Assembly: GCA_964204605.1 (NCBI GenBank)
Contig: OZ123195.1
Coordinates: forward strand, 806,001-870,000
Reading direction: 5' to 3'
DNA length: 64,000 bases
DNA from: UBA961 sp014191195
GTDB taxonomy: Bacteria > Bacteroidota > Ignavibacteria > Kapaibacteriales > UBA961
The notes beneath the pieces are model-generated. The model worked only from the letters and a program-made list of their open reading frames with translations. It was not told where the DNA came from and ran no database searches. A program made the position numbers and the translations under genes. Shown in pieces: positions 55,442 to 64,000 of the stretch (the stretch's first letter is position 1; every line of letters starts with the position of its first letter).

Positions 55442-56404
55442 TTAGCGGTGTAGCAAAAATTGAGGAAATGCTTCCAATAAAGAAGGATGTCTATCATATT
55501 GATGAAGCGTATGAACTATACTACCATCTTTATTAGTAATATGTCCAGATTGATTAGTATTGATTTGGTCTTTATTCATTAATCCCATCGTTAATACAGG
55601 CCCATTTTCATTTTCATGCAAACTTAGAACAGGATCTAAAAGCCCCATTCTTATTGCATAATTATGAATCCCTTGATCTAAACCTGTAATTCCAGCAATA
55701 TTCCTCACTGTAGGTGATAATAATATAGAACACATTAATGATGTATATCTATGAATAGCCTGAGTACTTCCAATTGTAATGCCAGCACAAGAGATTGTAT
55801 TATTACCTATTGTATCTAAAATATCTTTGCCAAAACCCCTTAATATCCAAGATGAATTATGAGGTTCAGAAAGAATTGTAGTAGATTTATCTTCCAAAAA
55901 GCAATGCAAAGAATCATCAATTGTAAAATCGAATGGATCTTTTTGAAAGATCACATCTCTGGTATCACTTAGCATGATATTTTTATAATCTGCACCATGA
56001 TGTTCGATAAATGCTGTATATAAAAAGTGTCGTGACTGGTGAATATGAAAATAGTTTTTGGCAAAATCTTGTTGACTTTTAGGGGATGTTACATAAAAAT
56101 AGGAGCGTAGCACTGGACTAAACAGACGATATGCATTTATTTTTTTTCCAGTAAATGGAATGCTGATTCTTACTTCTTTAAAATTCTCTTTATAAATCCC
56201 CATTGCCGAAAATTTATGTAAAGAATCTTGAGATATATCATCACAAAAAAAACCGACAGTACCTGTATATCCTGTCTTGTGCAATGTTAATAAAAAATTT
56301 GAAACTTGATCGAATTCTAGTGTTCTTACAATGCCAAGGATAATATTGCCATGTACTTCATTATGAAATGTTGGTAAAGCATTACCTGTATGGCTATCTA
56401 GCAT
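55442..56404 (-). CDS. Putative glycosyltransferase, family not recognised
   Basis: This 320-residue soluble protein has a GT-A-like layout. NIILGIVRTLEFDQVSNFLLTL opens a Rossmann-type half. The IMLSDTRDVIFQKDPF segment carries a DxxD-type metal/nucleotide site of the kind seen in several uncharacterised glycosyltransferases. A C-terminal HTLHQYDRHPSL histidine patch follows. The acceptor and donor are unknown. Position between the Wzz-like and Wzx-like genes (overlapping the former by one base) supports a role in surface polysaccharide synthesis. Confidence 0.65.
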   Translation of the reverse strand: MLDSHTGNALPTFHNEVHGNIILGIVRTLEFDQVSNFLLTLHKTGYTGTVGFFCDDISQDSLHKFSAMGIYKENFKEVRISIPFTGKKINAYRLFSPVLRSYFYVTSPKSQQDFAKNYFHIHQSRHFLYTAFIEHHGADYKNIMLSDTRDVIFQKDPFDFTIDDSLHCFLEDKSTTILSEPHNSSWILRGFGKDILDTIGNNTISCAGITIGSTQAIHRYTSLMCSILLSPTVRNIAGITGLDQGIHNYAIRMGLLDPVLSLHENENGPVLTMGLMNKDQINTNQSGHITNKDGSIVHTLHQYDRHPSLLEAFPQFLLHR

Positions 56405-57582
56405 CAGATGCTTTCTCCAACTTCTTGTGATTTTTTTTCAACGGCATAATATGTAGAAGCTTTTTTCATTTGTGTTCTAATAATCAGGAATAGACAACAT
56501 AGAACAAATACACCGATAGATGTTCCTGCAGCAATAGTTAAGCGTTTTGGACGTGATTTTTTTATTGCTGGCTTAGCATAATCAAGTACATACATTGTTG
56601 GGGCTTCTCTGATTTCATCGAGCTTTGCTTGTTCCAGCATTGGTAAAAGAAAAGCTTTAACCTTAGACATGGCTTCATATTCTGTATATAATTTCATATA
56701 CTTAGATCCAACTTTTATAGCGTCTTTTAAAGCAAAATTACCAGCAAATCCAGGTTTATTTTCAGCTTTATATAATTGACTTTTCATTTCATCTAATAAA
56801 TGTATGCCAGCAACTGTTGATGGGTCTGTATCACCATATGTATTCTTTAAAATCTCAACTTGAATTTCTTGTTTTAGTATTGTCGACTTTAGTGTTCCAA
56901 GTGCCTCGGCAACCGCCTGAGATTGATCTAATGGAGAAAATACAAGTGTTTTTGAAGAATATTGTCCTAATTGATCAGCTATATTTTTAAGAATAGAGTC
57001 TGTTCTTAATAAACGTAATTCCATATAAGAACGATTTGTTTCAGCTTCCGCTTTTTGTAATCTATTCGATATATTATTGGCGATTGGAACAATATCATTT
57101 GCCATCAAAGCGGCTTTTTTAGGATCTTTTGAATATAGAGTAATATTGTAATTTCCCTCGGGAGACAATTCAACTTCAAAATTACTTAGGAATTCTTTAT
57201 ACAAATCTTCTTTGTTTTCTATAGGTATTTGATATTCCGTCGATACATCATATCGAGATATCAATGTATCCATTAAGCTTCTAGAATTTAGTATTACTAA
57301 ATATGAATAACTCTCTCCTTTATTCATTTTCCCCAATCCCAAATCCTTTAATGCACTCGAAACATTACCCATCATTCCACTTATCATCGAATTAGCATTA
57401 TTTGGAGGTACAAAACTAATCGTGGATGCATACCAATTAGGCATCATCCAAGCACATCCAAATGCAATTAATCCGCTACCAATTGTAATAATTGCAAGTA
57501 ACCATGTATTTCGATAGATAATCGCAAGAAATTCGGCACCGTCTAATCCCATTTTATGATCGGGAGCTGATGTATGCTGCAT
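56404..57582 (-). CDS. Chain-length determinant (Wzz/GumC-like) protein
   Basis: This 392-residue polysaccharide co-polymerase-like protein has a membrane helix at about residues 29-50, a long periplasmic helical domain (about 60-345), and a second helix at about 350-372 just after the proline-rich KPAIKKSRPKR segment typical of PCP proteins. There is no C-terminal tyrosine kinase domain. It would set polymer length for the flippase system encoded downstream. It has its own promoter upstream and overlaps the next gene by one base. Confidence 0.88.
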   Translation of the reverse strand: MQHTSAPDHKMGLDGAEFLAIIYRNTWLLAIITIGSGLIAFGCAWMMPNWYASTISFVPPNNANSMISGMMGNVSSALKDLGLGKMNKGESYSYLVILNSRSLMDTLISRYDVSTEYQIPIENKEDLYKEFLSNFEVELSPEGNYNITLYSKDPKKAALMANDIVPIANNISNRLQKAEAETNRSYMELRLLRTDSILKNIADQLGQYSSKTLVFSPLDQSQAVAEALGTLKSTILKQEIQVEILKNTYGDTDPSTVAGIHLLDEMKSQLYKAENKPGFAGNFALKDAIKVGSKYMKLYTEYEAMSKVKAFLLPMLEQAKLDEIREAPTMYVLDYAKPAIKKSRPKRLTIAAGTSIGVFVLCCLFLIIRTQMKKASTYYAVEKKSQEVGESI

Positions 57583-57656
57583 GATTTCCAGGGTAATAAG
57601 TGATTAATAGATATAATATTGAGGGCTTTATCAACTACTTAACAAATAATTCTCTG

Positions 57657-57664
57657 CAAATTTA
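57657..57664 (-). promoter_or_regulatory. Bacteroidota-type -7 element for the polysaccharide run
   Basis: TAAATTTG followed by CAG on the minus strand, 75 bases before the Wzz-like gene. It lies in the 326-base divergent gap 57583-57908, which also holds the plus-strand promoter and an inverted repeat and no other feature. Confidence 0.5.
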
Positions 57665-57761
57665 CAAAAAAACAAAGAGGAATAATTTGAAAGAATGTGT
57701 TTTTTAGTAATCAATACATGTATTTCACGATTAAAATAATCTATAGATCAAAGAATTATAT

Positions 57762-57780
57762 ATGGATATACAATATCCAT
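57762..57780. promoter_or_regulatory. Perfect palindrome in the divergent promoter gap
   Basis: ATGGATAT (57762-57769), three spacer bases ACA, and the exact complement ATATCCAT (57773-57780) form an operator-like dyad. It sits between the two divergent -7 elements. A second inverted pair, AATATGAAT (57782-57790) and ATTCATATT (57832-57840), lies just downstream. The binding factor is unknown. Confidence 0.4.
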
Positions 57781-57843
57781 TAATATGAATTCGACATAGA
57801 TTTTGTAGCGAAAAAATAGTGATGTCATAGGATTCATATTCCG

Positions 57844-57851
57844 TATTTTTG
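57844..57851 (+). promoter_or_regulatory. Bacteroidota-type -7 element for the metalloprotease pair
   Basis: TATTTTTG followed by CACAC, 58 bases before the ATG at 57909. The context TTCCGTATTTTTGCA is identical to that before the kinase gene at 33765. Confidence 0.55.
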
Positions 57852-57908
57852 CACACTATTCTTTATTCTTTAAGACTTTAATTTTTACTTTTATATTTGG
57901 TTATTTCT

Positions 57909-60479
57909 ATGAAAAATATTGTCCGCATTTTGATGCTTTCATTATTATGTATCCTAGGTTTTATTCCTACATTTGCAATACATACCTATGATGCTCATTC
58001 ATTTATTGTACAAGGCTTATCCAATCAAAAAAACATGCCTTCTACGCTTCAACAATCTGTTTTTTCTTTTGATATCACCTCAAATGATGCATCACGTATC
58101 TTTAATGGATCTGAAAAAACATTGTCTATAATCGGTTTTCCTATTTCTTTAAAAACTACTTCTACTATTACTTTAGAATTAACTCAATCATGTATAGATG
58201 CATCTACAATATTTATGGTAGGATATAAACAAATTCCTATACCTCATGTTTTAACGTATAGTGGTTCGATTGTTGGCGAAACTGGATCTTATATTATGCT
58301 TAGTTATGCCAATGGTGATATGCATGGCTGGATATCTAGAGCAAATGGAGAAGTTTTTGTTATTGGGCCATATAATTCTTCAGTTACAGAGAAAAGACCT
58401 CATGTTTTATATGCTGATGGTGCTTTAGAAAAAGATCAATTTCATAAGGCAAGAACATGTGGCACACAAGAATATAGTCATTCTGGGATTATGCCATTTC
58501 AAATTGAAGCAGAACTGATGAAGAAGGGCGATAAAACCCTAGATAATAGGATGTTAGAAATGCAAGTAATTGTAGAAACTACTTCAACATTTTTCACAAA
58601 AATAGCTTCCAGCAATGAACAAAAGGCAGCCAATTATATTGTATCATTATTCAATGCTGTGAATACATTATACAGAAGAGAATTAAATCTAAATATCATT
58701 TTACCTTTTGTTCAAATTTGGACAACTGATGCGCCAGACCCATATAAAAATGATGGTGCTGATACTCCAGCTTTATTATTAGAAGTCCAAAATCGCTGGA
58801 TTAAAATTACAAATCGTACCAGAGATATTGTTCATTGTTTAGATGCACAAGGAAATTCTCAGACAGGCAATGGAACTTTTGTTGCTGGTATTGCAAATGG
58901 CATTGATGCTTTATGTTCAGGTTCTGTTTCAAATGCTTATTCAGTTGCTGGAATTTCCCGATATACTGTTCTTCCTACAACATCTTATGTAAATGATGTA
59001 GTAACAAGTGCTCATGAAATCGGACATAATATTGGCTCTTTTCATACCCATAATTGTTCTGCATGGAAACCAGCCCTAGATAGTTGTTTATCTAGTGGTG
59101 CTGCTTATGAAGGTAAACAATCATACTCTTCAGAAACATGCAATGTTGGTGCTCCACGCCCAGTACCAGGTTCGGTTATGAGTTATTGTGATTTAACAAA
59201 TAGTGGTACTGTTCAATTTACCTTCTTACCAAGAGTTTACACTTTTTTACGTGCCAATTTAGAAAAAAAGGGATGTATAACTGAAGTACAAACAAGCCAA
59301 ATTAAAATGATAGCTCCTGCAGGAAATAGAACATTTAATGCTGGATCTAAACAAGTAATAGAATGGACTTCTTCTAGAGTGAATTCAGTAAAAATTCAAT
59401 TATCTACAGATGCAGGTTCAAGTTGGTCAAATATTGAATCTGGATTGCCTGCATCAAGTGCATCTCAAATTAATGGACAAGGCTCTTATCAATGGACTGT
59501 TCCTAAAATCAAAACAGATCTAGGTAGACTTCGTGTTTGTGATATTACTAATGAAAATATTAATGATACAACATGGGCCAATTTCAAAATTTCTGTTCCT
59601 GTGATTGCATTGGCATTAACTAATAATCTAGATGGTAAATCATATGGACAAAAAGAAAGTATTTCATTAGCATGGACTAAAACCAATATTGATTCTGTAT
59701 CTATTTTATTTTCAAGTGATAATGGAGCAAATTGGAATTCTGTAAGCTCTGGCCAAACAGGTACAAACTTTCAATTTGCAATGCCTGATATTACAGCAAC
59801 TAAATGCTATATAAGAATCATCAGCGCAGACGATAATGGATTAATTTCTCAAACAGGTCCATTTAGTATTGGCCAAGAAGTACTTACAGTAAATACTCCT
59901 AAAGCAGGCGATATTCTCTGTGCTGGAAAAGACTTTATAGTATCATGGTTGTATAAAAATATTGCTACTTCAAAATTATTACTACAATATTCTACTGACT
60001 CCGGATCTTCTTGGCAAAATATTTCAGCTGCACTTGGTATCGATCCATGGACATCAGTTTTCCGCTGGAGAGTTCCAACAATTGAAGCACCAAATGTAAT
60101 TGTACGTGCAATTGCAAAATCTGATTCAACTATTGCTTTTGTAACAGGCGCTATGTCTATAGTGAATTCAGCTAATTGTAGTGCAACAAATATTCAAGAA
60201 ATCAATACACCATTGCCACAGCTTTCTATATCACCAAATCCATTGATTAATGGGGATTTGTCAATCACAATTGTCTCATCATATCTGTGTTATAATGCCC
60301 AATTGTCAATAAATTCAATAAATGGTGAATCTGTTCATACTATTCAAAAGAATCTCGATCTTTCTGTTGGAGAACACACTATAAATACTTCACTACCACA
60401 ATTGCCATCAGGAACATATTTTGTTTCGCTCATTTGTGGACAATCCAACATTACAGTGCCATTAACTATTCAGCATTAA
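57909..60479 (+). CDS. Secreted reprolysin-like metalloprotease with type IX tail (copy 1)
   Basis: This 856-residue protein starts at the ATG at 57909, which opens a signal peptide (about residues 1-23). A propeptide-like region follows. The M12-type catalytic domain has the zinc motif HEIGHNIGSFH (about residues 369-379) and a Met-turn in SVMSYC. Then come three Ig-like modules with STDxGSSW signatures and a type IX sorting domain (about 775-856: LSISPNPL, LPSGTYFVSL, terminal PLTIQH). It should be a cell-surface or secreted zinc protease. It is paralogous along its whole length to the next gene, 12 bases downstream. Confidence 0.9.
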   Translation: MKNIVRILMLSLLCILGFIPTFAIHTYDAHSFIVQGLSNQKNMPSTLQQSVFSFDITSNDASRIFNGSEKTLSIIGFPISLKTTSTITLELTQSCIDASTIFMVGYKQIPIPHVLTYSGSIVGETGSYIMLSYANGDMHGWISRANGEVFVIGPYNSSVTEKRPHVLYADGALEKDQFHKARTCGTQEYSHSGIMPFQIEAELMKKGDKTLDNRMLEMQVIVETTSTFFTKIASSNEQKAANYIVSLFNAVNTLYRRELNLNIILPFVQIWTTDAPDPYKNDGADTPALLLEVQNRWIKITNRTRDIVHCLDAQGNSQTGNGTFVAGIANGIDALCSGSVSNAYSVAGISRYTVLPTTSYVNDVVTSAHEIGHNIGSFHTHNCSAWKPALDSCLSSGAAYEGKQSYSSETCNVGAPRPVPGSVMSYCDLTNSGTVQFTFLPRVYTFLRANLEKKGCITEVQTSQIKMIAPAGNRTFNAGSKQVIEWTSSRVNSVKIQLSTDAGSSWSNIESGLPASSASQINGQGSYQWTVPKIKTDLGRLRVCDITNENINDTTWANFKISVPVIALALTNNLDGKSYGQKESISLAWTKTNIDSVSILFSSDNGANWNSVSSGQTGTNFQFAMPDITATKCYIRIISADDNGLISQTGPFSIGQEVLTVNTPKAGDILCAGKDFIVSWLYKNIATSKLLLQYSTDSGSSWQNISAALGIDPWTSVFRWRVPTIEAPNVIVRAIAKSDSTIAFVTGAMSIVNSANCSATNIQEINTPLPQLSISPNPLINGDLSITIVSSYLCYNAQLSINSINGESVHTIQKNLDLSVGEHTINTSLPQLPSGTYFVSLICGQSNITVPLTIQH

Positions 60480-60491
60480 ATAAGAGATTCT

Positions 60492-63041
60492 ATGCGATTC
60501 TATATATCATTACTACTGTTTTTCTTCATTCTTTATACTCAGAATGTATCTGCAGCTACTTCAGATTTCAATTCTTTAATTAAAGGAAAAAAGGAATCAA
60601 CAATTGCACATCCACAAGGATTACAATATACTTTCTCTTCCTTTTCACTAGAAAATGAGAAAGTAATTGCTGTTTTTTCTGAATTAGACAAAACACTGGT
60701 ATTAGATAATTTCCCTATAGGAAATAATCAATTATCAACTGTAGAGTTAACTTTTTCTCCTAGTAGCGTAGATTCTAGAACAAAAGTATTTATTGGTAAT
60801 CAACAGATTCCTTTGCCTTTTGTAACTAGTTTTATTGGTACAATACACAATGAACCTGGTTCATCTGTATTATTAACCACATCACAAGGATATATTTATT
60901 GTTGGATTACGAGATCAAGCGGTGAACAATTTGTTGTAGCTCCAACTCACAAACCTTCGATATATAATGAGCATCATATAATAAATCAGAATGAATTTAT
61001 ACACGATGACAAAACAGCTCTTCCTCAATGTTTAACCGATGAAAAACCAAATAATCTTCCAACACCACAAGAATTGTTTGAAAAATATTCAAAAGGGGAG
61101 AAAACCCTTACGAATGAAATGCTCGAACTTCCTGTTATAGTAGAGTCTACAAGCTCATTCTTTAATGGCCCAGGAAGAAAAGATTCTATTAGTGCAGTTC
61201 AATATATTATAGCATTATTTAATGGCATTAACTCTTTATATCGTAAAGAATTAAATGTGAATATTATCATTCCAAAGATTATTATTTGGACAGCTTCTAA
61301 TCAAGATCCATATCAAAATGATGGATCGAATACACCTGCTTTATTGCAAGAAGTTGAATCACGTTGGAATACCAATACAAAAGATACAAGAGCTATAGTT
61401 CATTGTTTAGATGCAGTGGGAAGTTCTGGAACAGGCAATGGAACATTTGTTTTAGGGATAGCTAATGGAATTGGGAATATTTGCGATGGAGACATATCTA
61501 AAGCATATTCTGTCAGCGGAATTTTTAGAAACAGTGTCATACCATCTAATGCATATAGTAAAGATATCATTACAATAGCGCATGAATTAGGACATAATAT
61601 TGGAGCATATCATACACATAATTGTTGGTTTTGGAAACCTGCATTGGATTCATGTTTAACCAGTGCATCAAATTATGCTGGTCAAATCTCTTATTCACAA
61701 GAATCTTGTAATAAAAGTGCTCCTAAACCTGTTTTTGGTTCAATTATGAGTTATTGTCATTTAACCAATAACAAAAATTCCGTCGATTTTACTTTTTTGC
61801 CAAGAGTATATACATATTTACGCCAATTTTTAGAATCGAAATCATGTATACAACCAGCTCAAAAGTCTCAAGTTAATATGATATATCCTTGGGGAGGACA
61901 AACCTTTGTAGTTGGAAAAGTGATGTCGATAGAATGGACATCAGTCAATGTACAAACGGTAACATTAGAGTATAGTATCAATGGTGGACAAACATGGGAA
62001 ACAATCTCTAAAAATATACCTGCAGTTTCGCAACAAGCAATAAATGGACAAGGCATATATAATTGGAATATTCCTAATGCGCCTACTACTCAAGGTAGGA
62101 TAAGGGTATATGATCAATTAAATCCTATGAATCAAGATACATCGTGGGTGAATTTTTCGATTGAAGCACCTTCTTTGATTTTTGGTACAGATATAAGTAA
62201 AAAAGTTATTGGTATAAAAGAACTTGTGCCTTTAGCTTGGACAAAAAAATTAGTTGATAAAGTAAAACTTGAAATTTCTATCGATGCTAAACAATCATGG
62301 CAAACAATTTCTGGATCATTATCAAGTAATTCTTCAACTGTCAATGTTCCAGATGTAGTAGCTAAAGAATGTTATTTCAAAGTAACTTCATTAGAAGATT
62401 CCACTTTATTTTCTATTACTGGTCCTTTTGAACTAGCCAAAGAACAATTAACCATTATCCTTCCTAAACCTAATGATACATTATGTGTAGGAAAGCAAAA
62501 TATTATTACTTGGAAATCAGAAAATATTGCTTTTGGTAGAGTTAATACTCAATATTCTACTAATAATGGAGCAACTTGGACTGCTACCAATACATTAGGC
62601 AATGATGCAGTGTCTGGACTATTCAATTGGCAAATTGATAAAAAGCTGGATTCATCTCGTGCATTAATACGAATTGTGTATAAACAAGATACATCGTTAA
62701 TTACATCGATTATTCCAGTTTATATTACATCGAAAAGCCCTTGTTCTTCGATATCGTCAATCAAGAATATAGATATTGATAATATTCAATCATCAATAAT
62801 TCCTAATCCAGCAGAACAATTAATTACTATTACTATTTCAGCAAAACAAATATGTGATAATGCTACAATATCACTTTTTGATATACAGGGTCGGGCAATA
62901 TCTATCATAAAGGAAGCCTTAAGCATAGATAATAATCCAATTTCACTTCAATATTCTGTTGAACATTTAAGTACTGGAGTTTATTATATATCAATTACAT
63001 GCGAACATTCTACATCAACAATTCAATTCACAAAGAAATAA
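60492..63041 (+). CDS. Secreted reprolysin-like metalloprotease with type IX tail (copy 2)
   Basis: This 849-residue paralogue of the preceding gene has the same domain order: signal peptide (about 1-21), propeptide, M12-type domain with HELGHNIGAYH at residues 364-374 and an SIMSYC Met-turn, three Ig-like modules, and a type IX sorting domain. The sorting domain has SIIPNPAEQ, LSTGVYYISI and a terminal Lys-Lys. Identity to copy 1 is clearly high in the catalytic region and lower in the N-terminal and tail parts. The pair is probably cotranscribed. Substrates are unknown. Confidence 0.9.
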   Translation: MRFYISLLLFFFILYTQNVSAATSDFNSLIKGKKESTIAHPQGLQYTFSSFSLENEKVIAVFSELDKTLVLDNFPIGNNQLSTVELTFSPSSVDSRTKVFIGNQQIPLPFVTSFIGTIHNEPGSSVLLTTSQGYIYCWITRSSGEQFVVAPTHKPSIYNEHHIINQNEFIHDDKTALPQCLTDEKPNNLPTPQELFEKYSKGEKTLTNEMLELPVIVESTSSFFNGPGRKDSISAVQYIIALFNGINSLYRKELNVNIIIPKIIIWTASNQDPYQNDGSNTPALLQEVESRWNTNTKDTRAIVHCLDAVGSSGTGNGTFVLGIANGIGNICDGDISKAYSVSGIFRNSVIPSNAYSKDIITIAHELGHNIGAYHTHNCWFWKPALDSCLTSASNYAGQISYSQESCNKSAPKPVFGSIMSYCHLTNNKNSVDFTFLPRVYTYLRQFLESKSCIQPAQKSQVNMIYPWGGQTFVVGKVMSIEWTSVNVQTVTLEYSINGGQTWETISKNIPAVSQQAINGQGIYNWNIPNAPTTQGRIRVYDQLNPMNQDTSWVNFSIEAPSLIFGTDISKKVIGIKELVPLAWTKKLVDKVKLEISIDAKQSWQTISGSLSSNSSTVNVPDVVAKECYFKVTSLEDSTLFSITGPFELAKEQLTIILPKPNDTLCVGKQNIITWKSENIAFGRVNTQYSTNNGATWTATNTLGNDAVSGLFNWQIDKKLDSSRALIRIVYKQDTSLITSIIPVYITSKSPCSSISSIKNIDIDNIQSSIIPNPAEQLITITISAKQICDNATISLFDIQGRAISIIKEALSIDNNPISLQYSVEHLSTGVYYISITCEHSTSTIQFTKK

Positions 63042-63050
63042 TCGAAGTAT

Positions 63051-63947
63051 ATGTTAAATAGTCTTATTGCAAAGTCACTGCCTTTTATTCCCAAAACAAT
63101 TGTTAGAACTGTTGCCTCTCGGTATATAGCAGGAGAGTCTTTACAGAATGCAATAGCAACCGTACAGCAATTAGATTCAATTGGTGCTTGTGCTACAATA
63201 GATGTATTAGGTGAATTTGTAATATCAAAAGAACGTTCTATCCATGAAAGGGATGCTTCCTTAGAGGTAATTCAAGCAATACATACTCATGGTTTACCTG
63301 CATATTTATCAGTGAAATTAACTTCTCTTGGCCTTGATATAGACCAAGAGTTTGCATATGAAAATGTAAAATTATTAGTTACCAAGGCAAATGCATGCGG
63401 TTTATTTGTTAGAATGGATATGGAAAATAGTCCATATACAACTCAAACTCTTGATTTTTATCGCAGGCTAAGGAAAGAAGGATTCACCAATATAGGTGTC
63501 GTTTTACAAGCATATATGAAACGTAGCGAATCAGATATCCTTAGTTTATTAGAGTATGATCCCGATATTCGCTTGTGCAAAGGTATTTATAATGAACTAC
63601 CAGAAATTGCATTTAAAGATCCTTCTGAAATAAGAGAAAATTATAAGAAACTCTTAAGGATACTTTTAAGAAATGGGAAAAGAACTGGCATTGCAACCCA
63701 CGATGAGAAATTAATCATTGATGCAGAAAGCTATATTAAACAACAATCTATTCATTCAGATAGATATGAATTTCAAATGCTTTTAGGTGTAAGAGAAGAA
63801 AGAAGAAATCAGTTAATATCTTCTGGACATGCCATGAGAATCTATGTACCATTTGGAAGTGATTGGTATGGGTATTCAGTAAGAAGATTGAAAGAAAATC
63901 CAAAATTCGCAGGATATATATTCAAAGCTATGTTTGTAAAAGGTTGA
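63051..63947 (+). CDS. Proline dehydrogenase (monofunctional)
   Basis: This 298-residue flavoenzyme oxidises proline to pyrroline-5-carboxylate. It has the TIM-barrel signatures of the short PutA-type domain: SVKLTSLGLDID, FVRMDMENS, GVVLQAYMKRS, RLCKGIYNE, the FQMLLGVREE segment, and the C-terminal YGYSVRRLKENP substrate motif. It has no P5C dehydrogenase or DNA-binding domain, so P5C oxidation needs a separate enzyme not in the window. It begins nine bases after the second metalloprotease. Confidence 0.93.
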   Translation: MLNSLIAKSLPFIPKTIVRTVASRYIAGESLQNAIATVQQLDSIGACATIDVLGEFVISKERSIHERDASLEVIQAIHTHGLPAYLSVKLTSLGLDIDQEFAYENVKLLVTKANACGLFVRMDMENSPYTTQTLDFYRRLRKEGFTNIGVVLQAYMKRSESDILSLLEYDPDIRLCKGIYNELPEIAFKDPSEIRENYKKLLRILLRNGKRTGIATHDEKLIIDAESYIKQQSIHSDRYEFQMLLGVREERRNQLISSGHAMRIYVPFGSDWYGYSVRRLKENPKFAGYIFKAMFVKG

Positions 63948-63955
63948 TAATACAT

Positions 63956-64000
63956 ATGATTACATTAACTAAGTATATAAGTACAGCTCTTTTCACCATA
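63956..64000 (+). CDS. Start of a further gene, cut by the window edge
   Basis: An ATG eight bases after the proline dehydrogenase stop opens a frame that runs to the edge. Its 15 codons encode a mostly hydrophobic start (ITLTKYISTALFTI), compatible with a signal peptide or membrane helix. Product unknown. Confidence 0.45.
   Translation, partial: MITLTKYISTALFTI

Noticed and set aside
47961..57582. Capsule or defence island
   Set aside because: The genes are typical surface-polysaccharide and cell-wall functions with the same base composition as neighbours. No integrase, transposase or direct-repeat borders are seen.

Overview
The window is strongly AT-rich (about one third G+C by eye) and gene-dense. 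It carries about 53 intact protein genes, one clearly decayed gene and no rRNA, tRNA, CRISPR array or transposase that I can recognise. Several things point to Bacteroidota in the wide sense (Bacteroidota, Chlorobi, Ignavibacteria, Kapabacteria). These are a type IX secretion protein (PorQ) with large secreted proteins ending in type IX sorting domains, promoters of the TAnnTTTG type, an N-acylornithine carbamoyltransferase in place of ordinary ArgF, a long GIHH-type isoleucyl-tRNA synthetase, and the ileS / TraR-DksA / lspA / rluD string. I cannot fix the class from sequence alone.

Layout. 1-2.8 kb: mtaB, a FlK-like thioesterase and the wreck of an acetyl-CoA hydrolase/CoA-transferase gene. 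2.8-8.6 kb, plus strand: HAD phosphatase, membrane-anchored penicillin acylase, trmB, aat, and two genes of unknown role. 8.6-11.1 kb, minus: recR, a lipoprotein and an OmpA/PD40 protein. 11.2-15.2 kb: pspA, an outer-membrane barrel protein, a YkuE-like phosphoesterase and a YheT-like hydrolase. 15.4-21.1 kb, plus: an arginine cluster (acetyltransferase-argG fusion, argC, N-acylornithine carbamoyltransferase, argB, argE). 21.0-30.7 kb, minus: a 1349-residue repeat-rich type IX cargo, then rluD, lspA, TraR/DksA and ileS. 31.4-46.9 kb, plus: TonB receptor, then a long same-strand run (adenosine/sugar kinase, CBM9-like exported protein, def, SDR, nucleoside transporter, enoyl-CoA hydratase, gpmA, rsfS, argS, double CDGSH protein, Nudix, parA, parB, thioesterase, porQ, a polyQ exported protein). 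47-57.6 kb, minus: a polysaccharide/wall block (Wzz-like, glycosyltransferase-like, Wzx-like; then PBP2, a solute-binding lipoprotein, DUF2723 and a membrane protein). 57.9-64 kb, plus: two tandem secreted metalloproteases with type IX tails, proline dehydrogenase, and the first 15 codons of another gene.

How the parts fit. The arginine cluster probably runs the acyl-ornithine route: the fused acetyltransferase may supply an N-acylglutamate, ArgB and ArgC follow, carbamoylation occurs on the acylated ornithine, the ArgE-type enzyme deacylates, and ArgG joins citrulline to aspartate. ArgD and ArgH are not in the window. PorQ belongs to the outer-membrane export machinery that the three large cargo proteins would use. 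The 47-57.6 kb block links surface polysaccharide export to side-wall peptidoglycan synthesis.

The most unusual items are the acetyltransferase-argininosuccinate synthase fusion with a cysteine cluster at the joint, the carbamoyltransferase whose acyl-specificity position is glycine rather than Glu or Pro, a Cys-Cys-His-Cys variant of the TraR/DksA finger, a solute-binding lipoprotein translationally tied to PBP2 and a DUF2723 protein, and a two-gene unit of unknown function at 7.5-8.6 kb. I did not find a clearly new multi-gene defence or mobile system.
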